A stretch of DNA of 64,000 nucleotides from Nitrospinaceae bacterium (GTDB lineage Bacteria > Nitrospinota > Nitrospinia > Nitrospinales > Nitrospinaceae): NCBI GenBank assembly GCA_024644405.1, contig JAHELC010000010.1, positions 1 to 64,000 of the forward strand. Reading direction: 5' to 3'. The translations under genes were made by a program, and so were the position numbers. Every line of letters starts with the position of its first letter. Position 1 is the stretch's first letter. This document shows, piece by piece, positions 34,924-44,917 of the stretch. Below the pieces are notes generated by a model, which did no database searches, had not been told where the DNA came from, and saw nothing but the letters and a program-made list of their open reading frames with translations.

Positions 34924-35172
34924 ATGCTCGCTAAAATTCACGTTACCTTAAAAAACGGGGTGCTCGACTCCCAGGGCAAGGCGGTCCACCATGCTCTCAA
35001 CGACCTCGGCTATTCCGAGGTGCAGGACGTGCATCTCGGCAAGTATATGGAAATCGCCCTGAAAGGAATTTCCGAGAAAGAGGCCCAGACCCGCGTCAAA
35101 GAAATGTGTGAGAAACTGCTGGCCAACACCGTGATCGAATCCTACCGTTTCACGCTGGAGCCTGCGGAATGA
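34924..35172 (+). CDS. purS: FGAM synthase subunit PurS
   Basis: The 82-residue small subunit that bridges PurQ and PurL in the three-part formylglycinamidine synthase. Typical features are ITLKNGVLDSQGKAV-like start (here VTLKNGVLDSQGKAVHHAL), DVHLGKYMEIAL and the closing ANTVIESYRF. It opens the purS-purQ-purL-purF operon with 22 bp to purQ. Confidence 0.95.
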   Translation: MLAKIHVTLKNGVLDSQGKAVHHALNDLGYSEVQDVHLGKYMEIALKGISEKEAQTRVKEMCEKLLANTVIESYRFTLEPAE

Positions 35173-35194
35173 TTTTTCGGCGCTGGAGGCTGTC

Positions 35195-35893
35195 ATGAAG
35201 TGCGGCATCGTCGTGTTCCCCGGTTCCAACTGCGACCACGACTGCTACCATATCCTCAAACATATTCTGCAACTGGACACGCACTGGATCTGGCACAAGG
35301 ACGAAGCGCTGAACTCGTTCGACTTCATCGTTCTGCCCGGCGGATTTTCCTACGGCGATTACCTGCGCCCCGGCGCCATCGCCCGCTTCTCGCCCATCAT
35401 GAAATCGGTGATCGCTTACGCCAACCAGGGCGGCCGCGTGCTGGGCATCTGCAACGGTTTTCAGATCCTGGTGGAATCGGGACTGCTCCCCGGCGTGCTG
35501 ATGGACAACGCCGGCCAGCGTTTCATCTGCAAAGACCTGACCCTCCGCGTTGAAAATAATGATACGCCGTTCACCGCCTTGTGCGAACCCGGCACGGTGC
35601 TCAAGATACCGATCAATCACGGCCAGGGCCGCTATTTTACCGATGACGATACATTGAAGCGTTTGCAGGACAACGGGCAGATCGTGTTCCGTTATTGCGA
35701 TACCGAAGGCAACACTTCGGACGAGGCCAATCCCAATGGCTCGCTCGATCACATCGCCGGGGTCGTCAACGCAACCAAAAACGTGATGGGCATGATGCCG
35801 CATCCCGAACGCTGTGCCGATCCTTTGTGGCCCAACGTCGACGGACAAATGATTTTCAAATCCCTCATCGAATCGAGCCTGGCGCACTCATGA
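35195..35893 (+). CDS. purQ: FGAM synthase glutaminase subunit PurQ
   Basis: A class I glutamine amidotransferase of 232 residues. It has the nucleophile elbow GICNGFQIL (Cys), the [17 protein letters not shown] segment and the late catalytic His/Glu in MPHPERC. It provides ammonia to PurL. The start has a GGAGG-like site (CTGGAGG) before ATG 35195. Its stop overlaps the purL start by 4 bp (ATGA). Confidence 0.96.
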   Translation: MKCGIVVFPGSNCDHDCYHILKHILQLDTHWIWHKDEALNSFDFIVLPGGFSYGDYLRPGAIARFSPIMKSVIAYANQGGRVLGICNGFQILVESGLLPGVLMDNAGQRFICKDLTLRVENNDTPFTALCEPGTVLKIPINHGQGRYFTDDDTLKRLQDNGQIVFRYCDTEGNTSDEANPNGSLDHIAGVVNATKNVMGMMPHPERCADPLWPNVDGQMIFKSLIESSLAHS

Positions 35894-38121
35894 CCACTCT
35901 CATTCCCATCACGCCGGAAATCGTGGCCGAGCACGGCCTGTCGCCGGACGAGTACGCCCGCATTCAGGAGTTGCTGAAGCGCGATCCCAACCTGGTCGAG
36001 CTGGGAATTTTTTCGGCGATGTGGAGCGAACATTGCAGTTACAAGAGTTCGCGCCCGCATCTCAAGACCCTGCCCACCGAAGGCCCGCGCGTGATCCAGG
36101 GGCCGGGCGAGAACGCCGGGGTGGTGGACATCGGCGACGGACTGGCGGCGGTGTTCAAAATTGAAAGCCACAATCACCCGTCGTTCATCGAACCGTACCA
36201 GGGTGCGGCGACGGGAGTGGGTGGCATCATGCGCGACATCTTCACCATGGGCGCGCGTCCTATCGCATCCCTCAATTCGCTTCGCTTCGGCGCCCCCGAA
36301 CACGAAAAAACCTGCTACCTGTTGAACGGCGTGGTCAAAGGCATCGCCGATTACGGCAACTGCATGGGTGTGCCCACCGTCGGCGGCGATATTTATTTCG
36401 ACGCCTGTTACAACGGCAACATTCTGGTCAATGCGTTTTGCCTGGGACTGGCCAAGGCCGACCGGATTTTTCTCGGCAGTGCGTCCGGCGTAGGCAACGC
36501 CTTGTTGTACGTCGGTTCTAAAACCGGGCGCGACGGCATTCACGGCGCCAGCATGGCGTCGGCCGAGTTCGACGACGCCACCGAAGAAAAACGCCCGACG
36601 GTTCAGGTCGGCGACCCGTTTACCGAAAAGTTATTATTGGAAGCCTGCCTCGAAATCATGAAGAAAGACTGGGTGGTGGGCGTGCAGGACATGGGCGCGG
36701 CAGGTTTGTCGTCGTCCTCGTTTGAGATGGCGGAACGCGCCGGCATGGGAATGGAGCTCGATCTGGACGCCGTGCCCCGGCGCGAGGAAGGGATGAACGC
36801 TTACGAGCTCATGCTCTCGGAATCGCAGGAGCGCATGCTGTTTGTGGTGGCAAAGGGCCACGAACCCGAAGCGCTCGACATTTTCAGAAAATGGGATCTG
36901 GACGTGGCGGTGATCGGGCGCGTGACCGACGACGGCATTTTCCGCGCCAAAGAAAGCGGCGTAGAGGTGGTGAACCTGCCGATCGAAACGGTAGTCACCG
37001 GCGCGCTGAAATGCGATCGCCCAACCCAAAAACCGGCCTATCTGGCGGAGGTGGGCACTCTCGATTTAGCATCCCGTGAGGTGCCAGCCGACTGCGGGGG
37101 CGCCCTGAAACAGCTTTTGGCTTCGCCGACCATCGCCTCGAAGCAGTTTGTGTACGAGCAATATGACCACATGGTGCGGCTCAACACGCTGGTTTTGCCG
37201 GGGTCGGATGCGGCTGTTTTGCGCGTTCCAGAGACCAATAAGGCACTGGCTTTGTCGGTGGATTGCAACCCGCGTTACGGCTATCTCGACCCTTACAGGG
37301 GGGCACAGATTGCCGTGGCGGAGGCCTGCCGGAACGTGGTGTGTGCCGGCGCGGAACCGATCGGCGTGACCAATTGCCTCAACTTTGGCAACCCGGAAAA
37401 CCCCGAAATCATGTGGCAATTCCAGGAGGCGGTGCGCGGATTGGGCGATTTGTGCCGGTTCCTGGATATTCCGGTGGTCAGTGGCAATGTCAGTCTCTAT
37501 AATGAAACGAAAGGCGAAGCTATTTATCCCACGCCGACCATTGCGGTGGTCGGGTTGATGGAAGACCGTTCGCTCCATTGCACCCAGGGGTTCAAGCAGG
37601 CAGGGCAGGTGATCGGCCTGCTCGGGTCGACGTTGGAGGAGTTGGGCGGCAGCGAATATCAGAAGTTGTTCTGGAACGAGTGCCGCGGCCAGCCGCCGCA
37701 GTTGGACTCTCAAGTGGAGTTTGACGTTCATCGGCTGTGTCTCGATTTGATCCGCCAACGGTTGATCCTATCGGCGCACGATTGTTCCGAAGGCGGGCTG
37801 GCGGTGGCCCTGGTCGAGTCCTGCATCACCGGACCGAAGGCTCTGGGGGCGGCGATTGAATTGAATGGAGACCCTAGAGCCGATGCCCTGCTGTTTGGGG
37901 AATCCCAGTCGCGGATCGTCATCTCCTTTGCGGAGGAGGCGTTGCACGGGATCGAATCCCGGGCGAAGAAAGCGGGCGTGCCCTTTGCCGTTTTGGGATT
38001 GACGGGCGGTCAAGAGTTTCAAGTAAAGATCAACCGGAAGGAATTTATCAACGAGAATATTCTCACGCTTGAGGATATTTGGAAGAACTCCCTGAGTCGT
38101 TATGGAAACCGAGTGGCCTGA
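35890..38121 (+). CDS. purL: FGAM synthase large subunit PurL (small type)
   Basis: A 743-residue ATP-dependent FGAM synthase without a glutaminase domain, as expected alongside PurS and PurQ. Motifs are [60 protein letters not shown] and [12 protein letters not shown]. The open frame extends upstream over purQ, but the ATG at 35890 begins the conserved part and overlaps the purQ stop. The 3' end overlaps purF by 20 bp. Confidence 0.97.
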   Translation: MTTLIPITPEIVAEHGLSPDEYARIQELLKRDPNLVELGIFSAMWSEHCSYKSSRPHLKTLPTEGPRVIQGPGENAGVVDIGDGLAAVFKIESHNHPSFIEPYQGAATGVGGIMRDIFTMGARPIASLNSLRFGAPEHEKTCYLLNGVVKGIADYGNCMGVPTVGGDIYFDACYNGNILVNAFCLGLAKADRIFLGSASGVGNALLYVGSKTGRDGIHGASMASAEFDDATEEKRPTVQVGDPFTEKLLLEACLEIMKKDWVVGVQDMGAAGLSSSSFEMAERAGMGMELDLDAVPRREEGMNAYELMLSESQERMLFVVAKGHEPEALDIFRKWDLDVAVIGRVTDDGIFRAKESGVEVVNLPIETVVTGALKCDRPTQKPAYLAEVGTLDLASREVPADCGGALKQLLASPTIASKQFVYEQYDHMVRLNTLVLPGSDAAVLRVPETNKALALSVDCNPRYGYLDPYRGAQIAVAEACRNVVCAGAEPIGVTNCLNFGNPENPEIMWQFQEAVRGLGDLCRFLDIPVVSGNVSLYNETKGEAIYPTPTIAVVGLMEDRSLHCTQGFKQAGQVIGLLGSTLEELGGSEYQKLFWNECRGQPPQLDSQVEFDVHRLCLDLIRQRLILSAHDCSEGGLAVALVESCITGPKALGAAIELNGDPRADALLFGESQSRIVISFAEEALHGIESRAKKAGVPFAVLGLTGGQEFQVKINRKEFINENILTLEDIWKNSLSRYGNRVA

Positions 38122-39538
38122 CAACGACAAGTTTCACGAAGAGTGTGGCGTGGTGGCGGTCTACGGCCATAAGGAAGCCGCCAACCTGGCTTATCTGGGG
38201 TTGTACGCGCTTCAGCACCGGGGCCAGGAAAGCGCCGGAATCACCTCCGCCGACCACGGCCAGATGTACCGGGAAGTCGGTATGGGACTGGTGGCGGATA
38301 TTTTCAGCACCAAGCGCATCAAGCGTCTGCCCGGCAGCATGGCACTGGCCCACAACCGGTATTCCACCGCAGGCGAGAGCAAGATCATGAACGCCCAGCC
38401 CTGCCTGATCAATTACGCCAAGGGCTCGCTGGCTCTGGCGCACAACGGCAACCTCGTCAACGCGAACACCATCCGCGAAGCCCTGGTGGAAGAAGGCGCG
38501 ATATTCCAATCCACCAACGACAGCGAAGTGATCGTTCACCTGATCGCCCATTCGCATTGCGAAACGTTTGTGGAACGGGTGGTGGAGGCCCTGCTGGCGG
38601 TCAACGGGGCGTACTCGCTGGCGTTGATGACCGATACCGAAATCGTCGCCGCACGCGATCCCTTCGGGTTTCGTCCGCTGTGCCTGGGCAAACTGGACGG
38701 GGCGTATATCGTCGCGTCGGAATCCTGTGTCATGGACCTGGTCGAAGCGGAGTTCATCCGCGAGATCGAGCCGGGCGAGGTGTTGCTGATCAACAAGGAT
38801 GGTTTGAAATCGTTTTTCCCGTTCCGGAAGATGGAAGTCAAGCGTTGCATCTTCGAGCATATTTATTTTGCGCGTCCGGACAGTTTCCTGTTCGGCGAGC
38901 ATGTGTACTCCGTGCGCAAGCGCATGGGCGTGGCGCTGGCCAGGCAGGCGCCGGTGGATGCCGATATCGTGGTGCCGGTTCCCGACTCGGGCAATATCTC
39001 CGGACTCGGGTACTCGGAGGAGTCGGGCATTCCCTATGAAATGGGATTGATCCGTAACCATTATGTGGGGCGGACGTTTATCGAGCCCAAATCCCAGATC
39101 CGGCATTTCGGCGTGAAGGTGAAGCTGAACGCCGTCAAGGAAATCATTGCCGGCAAGCGGGTGATCATCATCGACGATTCGATCGTGCGGGGCACCACCA
39201 GCCGCAAAATCGTCAAGATGCTGCGGGAGGCGGGGGCCAAAGAGGTGCATGTCCGCATCAGTTCCCCGCCCACGCTGTTTCCCTGTTTTTACGGTATCGA
39301 CACCCCGGATCGCGAACAACTGATCGCATCCAAGCATACGCTGGAAGAGACCCGCCGGTATGTCACCGCCGATACGCTCGAATACCTCGACATCGACAAC
39401 ATGATGAGTATCATGAATGGTGAGAAGTCCACTTACTGCGCGGCCTGCTTTGACGGCAACTACGCGGTGCCGGTGGACGGCAAAGGACCCCAGCCGATCC
39501 AACTCAACCTGTTCGGAAGCGAAACAAAAGAAGTCTGA
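38102..39538 (+). CDS. purF: Amidophosphoribosyltransferase (PurF)
   Basis: First committed step of purine synthesis. The N-terminal Ntn glutaminase begins at Cys15 ([11 protein letters not shown]), so a 14-residue propeptide must be removed. The C-terminal half carries the PRPP motif [13 protein letters not shown]. Cysteines in [16 protein letters not shown] and TYCAACF match the 4Fe-4S ligands of the Bacillus enzyme, so this is the oxygen-sensitive iron-sulfur type. The start lies inside the end of purL, a sign of translational coupling. 478 residues is normal. Confidence 0.97.
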   Translation: METEWPDNDKFHEECGVVAVYGHKEAANLAYLGLYALQHRGQESAGITSADHGQMYREVGMGLVADIFSTKRIKRLPGSMALAHNRYSTAGESKIMNAQPCLINYAKGSLALAHNGNLVNANTIREALVEEGAIFQSTNDSEVIVHLIAHSHCETFVERVVEALLAVNGAYSLALMTDTEIVAARDPFGFRPLCLGKLDGAYIVASESCVMDLVEAEFIREIEPGEVLLINKDGLKSFFPFRKMEVKRCIFEHIYFARPDSFLFGEHVYSVRKRMGVALARQAPVDADIVVPVPDSGNISGLGYSEESGIPYEMGLIRNHYVGRTFIEPKSQIRHFGVKVKLNAVKEIIAGKRVIIIDDSIVRGTTSRKIVKMLREAGAKEVHVRISSPPTLFPCFYGIDTPDREQLIASKHTLEETRRYVTADTLEYLDIDNMMSIMNGEKSTYCAACFDGNYAVPVDGKGPQPIQLNLFGSETKEV

Positions 39539-39562
39539 ACGGTTGACTCCCGCCTTAACGGT

Positions 39563-40114
39563 TTATTCTTTCCACTTGATGGAACAACCCATGGATGAGA
39601 TCTGGTCGTCGTTGACCGGTTGACCGGCGAGGATGGCTTCGATGGCGTCTTTCAAATCGTGGCGGGTGATTTCGTCCGGGTGCTGCCAGTTGTCGTCGAC
39701 GCGGCCCCGGTAGAGCAGAGTTCGTTCCTCCCCGTAGACATAGATGTCCGGCGTGCATACGGCGTCGTAGGTCTTCGCGATTTCCTGGGAGGCATCGAAC
39801 AGGTAGGGAAACGGAAGCTGTTTTTTCTCGGCCAGGGCTTTCATGTTTTCGGGGGAGTCGTCGGGATACTTTTCAATGTCGTTGACGTTGATGCCCACCA
39901 ATTGCACGGATTGCTCCGCGTAATCGTTCTGCAGATTGATCAAGCGCCTCAGCACGGCCTTCACGTAGGGGCAGTGGTTGCACATGAAGATCACCACCAG
40001 CACCTTCTTGTCCTTGAAACTTTCCAGCGAATAGGCTTTGTTGTCCGTGCCGGGCAGATTGAAGTCGTGCGCCGGAGTGCCCAGCGGCACCATGGTGGAG
40101 TTTACTGTTGCCAT
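39563..40114 (-). CDS. Thioredoxin-fold redoxin (AhpC/TSA-like)
   Basis: A 183-residue thioredoxin-fold protein with an active-site CXXC in FMCNHCPYVKAV, after LGTPAHDFNLPGTDNKAYSLESF. The conserved C-terminal cysteine (SSMGCSIKWK) is typical of this redoxin subfamily, which is common in cyanobacteria and other bacteria. It is probably a cytoplasmic thiol peroxidase or reductase; no signal peptide. The start at 40114 has AGGGAA upstream. It is convergent with purF. Confidence 0.87.
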   Translation of the reverse strand: MATVNSTMVPLGTPAHDFNLPGTDNKAYSLESFKDKKVLVVIFMCNHCPYVKAVLRRLINLQNDYAEQSVQLVGINVNDIEKYPDDSPENMKALAEKKQLPFPYLFDASQEIAKTYDAVCTPDIYVYGEERTLLYRGRVDDNWQHPDEITRHDLKDAIEAILAGQPVNDDQISSMGCSIKWKE

Positions 40115-40128
40115 GATCGGAATTTCCC

Positions 40129-40157
40129 TGTCACTCTGAGTTTGTCAAAAGTTGAAG
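40129..40157. repeat. Decayed CTGAGC-TGTCGAAG repeat
   Basis: TGTCACTCTGAGTTTGTCAAAAG is a diverged single arm of the inverted repeat found at 23709-23761. It lies just upstream of the redoxin start codon. Confidence 0.4.
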
Positions 40158-40192
40158 CCGGGTTTTTTTAACGTTCCCTCAGCCGGAAGCGG

Positions 40193-41101
40193 TCAGCTTT
40201 TACAGCTCATTCCGGACACCCTACAAGTATAGCATGCAGAATGATAAAGAGGGAAGGGGCGCAGGGTCTCTTCGACGGTGTCGCCCATGCGCGCGGGTTC
40301 TTCTTCGATCAGGATCGGGCACACGTACACGCCCTTGGCTGTCACCATCCGCGAGCTGGAGCATTGCAGGTTGGTGATGGGAAAGTTCTCGAAACATTGT
40401 TCGGTGACGCGTTCGTTGGGATGATACTCGCGCTCGTTCTCCGCCAGTTCGCCGAGCAGAAAACCCGGCAGGAACTTGACCTGCGGATTGGGCACCCCGT
40501 GCTCCCGCATGAACGCCAGGGCTTTGGTTTCCATTGCGGGGTCGTCGTCCTCGTCCCAACTGCGCACCATGGTCAGGTGCGTGGGAAACCCGGCTTCCGC
40601 CAGGTACCGCATACCGCGTAGAGCCAGCTTGAAACAGTTCCGGCCGCGTATCGCGTCGTTCTCTTTTTCGTCCAGGCTGTCGAGGCTGACCCGGAAGTGC
40701 AGTTTGTTTTTGGAGCGGGCCTGCAGTTCCGCCAGGGCCTGCGCTTTTTCCTTGCTGATGAGCATGCCGTTGGTCAGCGAGGTGCAGGGGCCGTATGCGA
40801 GAATCGCTTCGTAAATTTCGAGCAGTTCCGGATTGAGAAACACCTCGCCGCCGGTGATGTAATAATCTTTGATTCCCAGATGCTTCGATTCTTCGAGATG
40901 TTGGCGGACCTGCGCCAGCGTCATCAGCGGATGGTTGTGGTTCTGCGGGGTACAGCTGATGAAGCAGTGCGTGCAGGTCAGGTTGCACACCGTGCCCCCG
41001 ATCTGGAGCCATAGCGTGTCAAGACCCGCCATCGGCACCTCTGGAATTTTTGCGATCACGGGTTCCTTTTCCGGAATCGGTATGTGCGGCGCCAGTTTCA
41101 T
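40193..41101 (-). CDS. Radical SAM protein with SPASM-like C-terminus
   Basis: A 302-residue protein with the radical SAM cluster motif CNLTCTHCF (CX3CX2C) at about residues 38-45. GGEVFLNPEL follows, then a C-terminal cysteine-rich part (NLQCSSSR, VYVCPIL, ACYTCRVSGMSC) like a SPASM/twitch auxiliary-cluster domain. Such proteins modify peptides or cofactors. No precursor peptide is obvious nearby, and the partner substrate is unknown. The TGA stop lies within a GGTCAGC sequence resembling the end of repeat core 2. Confidence 0.83.
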   Translation of the reverse strand: MKLAPHIPIPEKEPVIAKIPEVPMAGLDTLWLQIGGTVCNLTCTHCFISCTPQNHNHPLMTLAQVRQHLEESKHLGIKDYYITGGEVFLNPELLEIYEAILAYGPCTSLTNGMLISKEKAQALAELQARSKNKLHFRVSLDSLDEKENDAIRGRNCFKLALRGMRYLAEAGFPTHLTMVRSWDEDDDPAMETKALAFMREHGVPNPQVKFLPGFLLGELAENEREYHPNERVTEQCFENFPITNLQCSSSRMVTAKGVYVCPILIEEEPARMGDTVEETLRPFPLYHSACYTCRVSGMSCKS

Positions 41102-41208
41102 GGGTTCAGCCTAACAGAAGTGGACTTTGATGTTCAACCTGTAACGCTATTAGCTGGGATAATCTATTGAAACTTGGTCGGGTGTGAGGCGGAAAAATTA
41201 CAGAAAAA

Positions 41209-41224
41209 CCGGGTTACAGCCCGG
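41209..41224. repeat. Hairpin enclosing the stop codon of the radical-SAM-like gene
   Basis: CCGGG-TTACAG-CCCGG: a 5-bp stem (6 with a wobble pair) whose loop holds the TAA stop (minus strand) of the gene at 41214. It parallels the purC stop-codon hairpin at 762-776. Confidence 0.45.
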
Positions 41225-42335
41225 CGGATTCGTAGGAGTCGCTGACGTTTTTGATGCGCAGTTTACGGCGCAGGGCGGCGAATCCTTCCGATGCGGTTTT
41301 GCCGAGTGTCGATTGATACACCGGCTGTTGGGCGAGGCGGGCGGTCTTGGGCGTCCTGGTATAAAAAGGCGCGTCCAGCGGGCTGATCCAACCCCCCGAC
41401 GGGTACAGCCACTTCAGATTCAGTTTTTCCTTCTGCGCGGTTTTGTTGAGATGATCCGCCACCTGTCGCATTTCCTGCAGGTCGTTTTCCAGATGCAGGC
41501 CGCGTTCCGGTATTTTGATCAGCGGCACAATGCCCTGTTTCGAGAGGGCGGTGATCTTTTCCAACAGCGGCTGCGGGTGTTGGCAGTCCAGCGCCAGCTC
41601 GGTGGATACGGTACCGGGGCCGAACACCCCAGCGGCATACTCGAGACCCTTGGTTCCCTGTTTGGCCGATACTGCGGGTTGCATCGAACCATCCGCCGCG
41701 TATTGTTCCAGCGGGAACGCGATCAGGTCCACCCCCGCCGCGTAAAACGAATCGATCACTCCCAGGTCGTCCGGCGGGAATCCGCGCAGGGCGACAAACG
41801 TCCGGAAATTTTTCTTGATGCTTTGCACCAGCGGCGCCAGCCGAGAGAATCCCCGGTCCTTTTCCGCGCAATGGTCCATATCGAGTTGCACCAGGTCCGC
41901 CACGCCTTCCTGAAACGCGGCGCGGACGAGGCTCACCGTATCTTCCAGGCTCAGGTTCAACTGGCGCGTGTCGTCTTCCAGGCACAGGTTGACATTGAGG
42001 CAATACCCGTCGAGTTGAATGCAGGCCGCTGCCGGGTTGCGCGACGCTTGCGGGTCCTTGATAAACTGGGGCGCGTGAATGATACCGACTTCCAGTGGTT
42101 TGTTATCCGGGTCCAGAAGCACCTGGTTGTCCCGAACATCGATCAGGAGAGCGGCGCTCTTGTCCGGATTCACCCGGGCGCGCACGAAAAAATTCTCTGC
42201 CAGCGACAATACGATGCCCTGCCCGTCGCCTTCCGGAAAAATTCCCGGCGCGACGAGGTCGTGGCTCCGCACGTTTTGGGCAAAGGCCACGCCCCGGTGC
42301 AGAAGTTCGAGTTTGAGTTGTCCCAGTGTGTTCAT
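41214..42335 (-). CDS. TIM-barrel protein resembling radical SAM enzymes but without the cluster motif
   Basis: A 373-residue protein. Segments such as DTVSLVRAAFQEGVADLVQLDMDHCAE, FRTFVALRGFPPDDLGVIDSFYAAGVDLIAFPLEQY and ALDCQHPQPLLEKITALSKQGIVPLIKI have the rhythm of the middle and late barrel of radical SAM proteins. The place expected to hold CX3CX2C has only scattered cysteines (AACIQLDGYCLNVNLCLEDD), which do not fit. It may be a pseudoenzyme or a different barrel family. Its start is one base after the mpl stop codon, so it is translationally coupled to mpl. Confidence 0.7.
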   Translation of the reverse strand: MNTLGQLKLELLHRGVAFAQNVRSHDLVAPGIFPEGDGQGIVLSLAENFFVRARVNPDKSAALLIDVRDNQVLLDPDNKPLEVGIIHAPQFIKDPQASRNPAAACIQLDGYCLNVNLCLEDDTRQLNLSLEDTVSLVRAAFQEGVADLVQLDMDHCAEKDRGFSRLAPLVQSIKKNFRTFVALRGFPPDDLGVIDSFYAAGVDLIAFPLEQYAADGSMQPAVSAKQGTKGLEYAAGVFGPGTVSTELALDCQHPQPLLEKITALSKQGIVPLIKIPERGLHLENDLQEMRQVADHLNKTAQKEKLNLKWLYPSGGWISPLDAPFYTRTPKTARLAQQPVYQSTLGKTASEGFAALRRKLRIKNVSDSYESAGL

Positions 42336-42336
42336 G

Positions 42337-43740
42337 CTATAAACGGTCCAGCAGTTTCTGATGAATGCCGTCGAATCCGCCGGAGGACATGATCATCACC
42401 ACGTCACCCGGCTGTTGGTGCTCGGCGATAAAATCGATGATCTCTTCCACCGTCGGGAAGAATTGCGCTTCGCGACCTTTTTTCTTGATCGATGCCACCA
42501 CCTGTTTCGGGTCGAGCCGTTCTTCCTCTTTGACTTTTTCCGGCGCGAACAGATCGGCGATGATCGTCTGATCCGCCAGCCTGAAACTTTCCGGCAACGA
42601 TGCCTCGAACGTTTTACGGCGCGAGGTGGCGGAACGCGGTTCGAACACCGCCCAGATGCGATGCCCCGGCCACGCTTCTTTCGCGCCTTCCAGCGTCAGG
42701 TGGATGGCAGTGGGATGATGCGCGAAATCGTCGATCACCGTCACCCCGTTCTTTTCGCCCACCACCTCCTGGCGGCGTTTGATCCCTTTAAACTCCTTCA
42801 AGCCTTTGGCCACGGCATCCGCCGATAAACCGCACTTGAGGGCCAGGGCGGTTACCGCCGCCGAGTTCAGGATGTTGTGCCGCCCGATCATCGGCAGGTG
42901 AAACCGGCCCACCACCTTGCCCTTGTGGTTCAGGGTGAACTGGCCGTGTCCCTCGGCGAATTTATAATCGGCGACCTGCCAGTCGGCTTTCTCCGAAAAC
43001 CCGTAGGTCTCCACCTCGCATTTGGCCTGGTTAATGACATCTTTCGTGTTTTTATCGGAAAATTCAACCAAAAGAAAACCTTTGGGGTCGATTATTTCCA
43101 TGAATTTCCGAAACGACTCTTTAATATGGTCCAGATCCCGGTAGATATCGGCGTGGTCGAACTCAATACTCGTCAGGATCGCCGCATAGGGCCGGTAATG
43201 GAGGAACTTCGGTCCCTTGTCGAAGAAGGCGGTATCGTACTCGTCGCCTTCGGTGATGAACCAGTCGCCTTCCGGGAGCTTGTGGTTGGTGTCGAAATTC
43301 TTGAGCCAGCCGCCCACCATGAATCCGGGTTTCTGCCCGCAGGCCTCGAACACCCAGCTCAGCATCGCCGAGGTGGTGGTTTTGCCGTGGGTACCGGTCA
43401 CCACCAGCGATTTCCGTCCCTCCAGGAAAAACCGCGCCAGCGCCTGCGGCATGGAGATGTACGGGATGCCCGCCGCCTGCACCGCCAGCACTTCCTCGTG
43501 GTCCTTCGACACCGCGTTGCCGACGATGACCAGGTCGATGTCTCCGGTGATGTTTTCCTTCTTGTAGCCGGGCTTGATGGCGATCCCGGCATTTTCCAGT
43601 AGCGTGCTCATCGGCGGATAGACGTTGGCGTCCGACCCGGTCACCCGGTACCCGGCCTTTTTCAGCAGTCCCGCGAGGGAGGCCATGCCGGTCCCGCAAA
43701 TGGCGATGACGTATATGTTTTTAATATCCTGGGTATTCAT
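42337..43740 (-). CDS. mpl: UDP-MurNAc:L-Ala-gamma-D-Glu-meso-DAP ligase (Mpl)
   Basis: A Mur-ligase family enzyme of 467 residues that reattaches recycled tripeptide to UDP-MurNAc. It has the N-terminal AICGTGMASLAGLLKKAGY (UDP-sugar domain), the ATP loop VTGTHGKTTTSAML, the EGDEYDTAFFDKGPKFLHY stretch typical of Mpl rather than MurC, and VIDDFAHHPTAI. It implies meso-diaminopimelate peptidoglycan and muropeptide recycling. The next gene on the strand starts one base after its stop. Confidence 0.93.
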   Translation of the reverse strand: MNTQDIKNIYVIAICGTGMASLAGLLKKAGYRVTGSDANVYPPMSTLLENAGIAIKPGYKKENITGDIDLVIVGNAVSKDHEEVLAVQAAGIPYISMPQALARFFLEGRKSLVVTGTHGKTTTSAMLSWVFEACGQKPGFMVGGWLKNFDTNHKLPEGDWFITEGDEYDTAFFDKGPKFLHYRPYAAILTSIEFDHADIYRDLDHIKESFRKFMEIIDPKGFLLVEFSDKNTKDVINQAKCEVETYGFSEKADWQVADYKFAEGHGQFTLNHKGKVVGRFHLPMIGRHNILNSAAVTALALKCGLSADAVAKGLKEFKGIKRRQEVVGEKNGVTVIDDFAHHPTAIHLTLEGAKEAWPGHRIWAVFEPRSATSRRKTFEASLPESFRLADQTIIADLFAPEKVKEEERLDPKQVVASIKKKGREAQFFPTVEEIIDFIAEHQQPGDVVMIMSSGGFDGIHQKLLDRL

Positions 43741-43795
43741 GGGAATCGGTAATTGTAGGTTTTACCCGGATCAAAGTCAAATGGGGCCCGCAGGA

Positions 43796-44440
43796 TCAGT
43801 GTATGAATTGTTTCAGTTCCAAAAGATCGTCGATGATCCAGTCGGGCTGCGCGGTCTCGAGGGTGGCGCGTCCGGCGTGGCCGTAGGTGACGCCGCAGGT
43901 TTTAACCCCCGCCCGCTTGCCGGTCTCGACGTCGACCAGGCTGTCGCCGATCATCAGGGTTGCTTCCGGGCGTACTCTATGCTGTTCCAGAATGTGGTGC
44001 AGTCCTCCGGGGTCGGGTTTTTTCGCGGGCATCGAATCGCCGCCGAGGATGGTCGAAAAGGGAGTGCGGCAGTCCAGCGCGTCCAGAATTTGGGTGATGA
44101 AGCGGGTGGGTTTGTTGGACAGGATGGTGTTTGCTTTATGGGAAAAATGCTCGAGGGTCTCGCGGCAGTTCGGAAACAGATGAGTGTGGTCCATCAGGTG
44201 CGCTTCGTAATGCTTCATGAAGGCATCGATGGCGCGGGGCAGGTCGTTGCACCCCGTTCCCTCCAGCGACCGGGTCATCAGGTGGTTCACGCCTTTGCCG
44301 ATGAAGGTGTACAGAACTTCCCGGTCGAGTGTGCGCAGACCCAGTTCCTTGAGTGTCCGGTTGACCGCATCGGCGATATCTTTTTTGGTATCGACCAGCG
44401 TGCCGTCGAAATCGAACACCAGCAATTGGAAGGAGGTCAT
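43796..44440 (-). CDS. gph: HAD phosphatase, phosphoglycolate phosphatase type
   Basis: A 214-residue HAD hydrolase with nucleophile motif VFDFDGTLVDT, motif II ILSNKPT, motif III Lys in KKPDPGGL and motif IV IGDSLVDVE. The helical cap between motifs I and II fits Gph, which clears 2-phosphoglycolate; other HAD substrates are possible. It lies 55 bp upstream of mpl on the same strand. Confidence 0.88.
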   Translation of the reverse strand: MTSFQLLVFDFDGTLVDTKKDIADAVNRTLKELGLRTLDREVLYTFIGKGVNHLMTRSLEGTGCNDLPRAIDAFMKHYEAHLMDHTHLFPNCRETLEHFSHKANTILSNKPTRFITQILDALDCRTPFSTILGGDSMPAKKPDPGGLHHILEQHRVRPEATLMIGDSLVDVETGKRAGVKTCGVTYGHAGRATLETAQPDWIIDDLLELKQFIH

Positions 44441-44482
44441 AAGATCAACGTCACGAAATATTCAACCGGACACGGGTTCCGC

Positions 44483-44791
44483 TCAATCCATGTTGGAGGC
44501 GTACCGGTAGGCCCGGACGATATTCTGATTATCGAAAAGGATGACCAGTTCCTTGGACTTGTCCTTGCCCATGGAATTATAGGTGTCGAACTGGTACGTC
44601 CACATGGGATCGCCGTTACGCATGCCTTCCTTGAAGGCCACGCCAAACCAGTTGAGGATTTGCGATTGGGTGGTGACGCCATTTTTGATTTCACCGACAT
44701 GGGTCACGGGAAAATTTTTGCCCGTCGATCCGCACCCGGCAAGTACCAGCGTGATGAACAATGCGAAACAGAGGGGGATCAAACGCTTCAT
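44483..44791 (-). CDS. Small outer-membrane lipoprotein (SmpA/OmlA-like)
   Basis: A 102-residue precursor starting at the ATG at 44791, with a GGAGG ribosome site. A signal peptide ends in lipobox LVLAGC (Cys about 20). The mature part contains GEIKNGVTTQSQILNWFG, which recalls the BamE/SmpA domain where a small protein binds outer-membrane assembly partners, then a beta-rich end. The upstream open frame to 44956 is unlikely to be translated. Exact role unknown. Confidence 0.75.
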   Translation of the reverse strand: MKRLIPLCFALFITLVLAGCGSTGKNFPVTHVGEIKNGVTTQSQILNWFGVAFKEGMRNGDPMWTYQFDTYNSMGKDKSKELVILFDNQNIVRAYRYASNMD

Positions 44792-44917
44792 GCCAAACCT
44801 CCATGGATAAGGATTGAATATCTTTTCGTAAACCTGTAAAACATAAAATTCGGAGCGATTGTCTACCTGGGCGATAGCCTTCCTGTTGCGAGAGCAACCC
44901 AAGTTTACCAAATTGGA

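Noticed and set aside
38063-39502. 479-codon frame on the minus strand
   Set aside because: Antisense shadow of purF.
40141-40230. Further full copy of the repeat family after the SPASM protein gene
   Set aside because: Only GGTCAGC resembles core 2; core 1 is missing at the required offset and there is no clear right hairpin.
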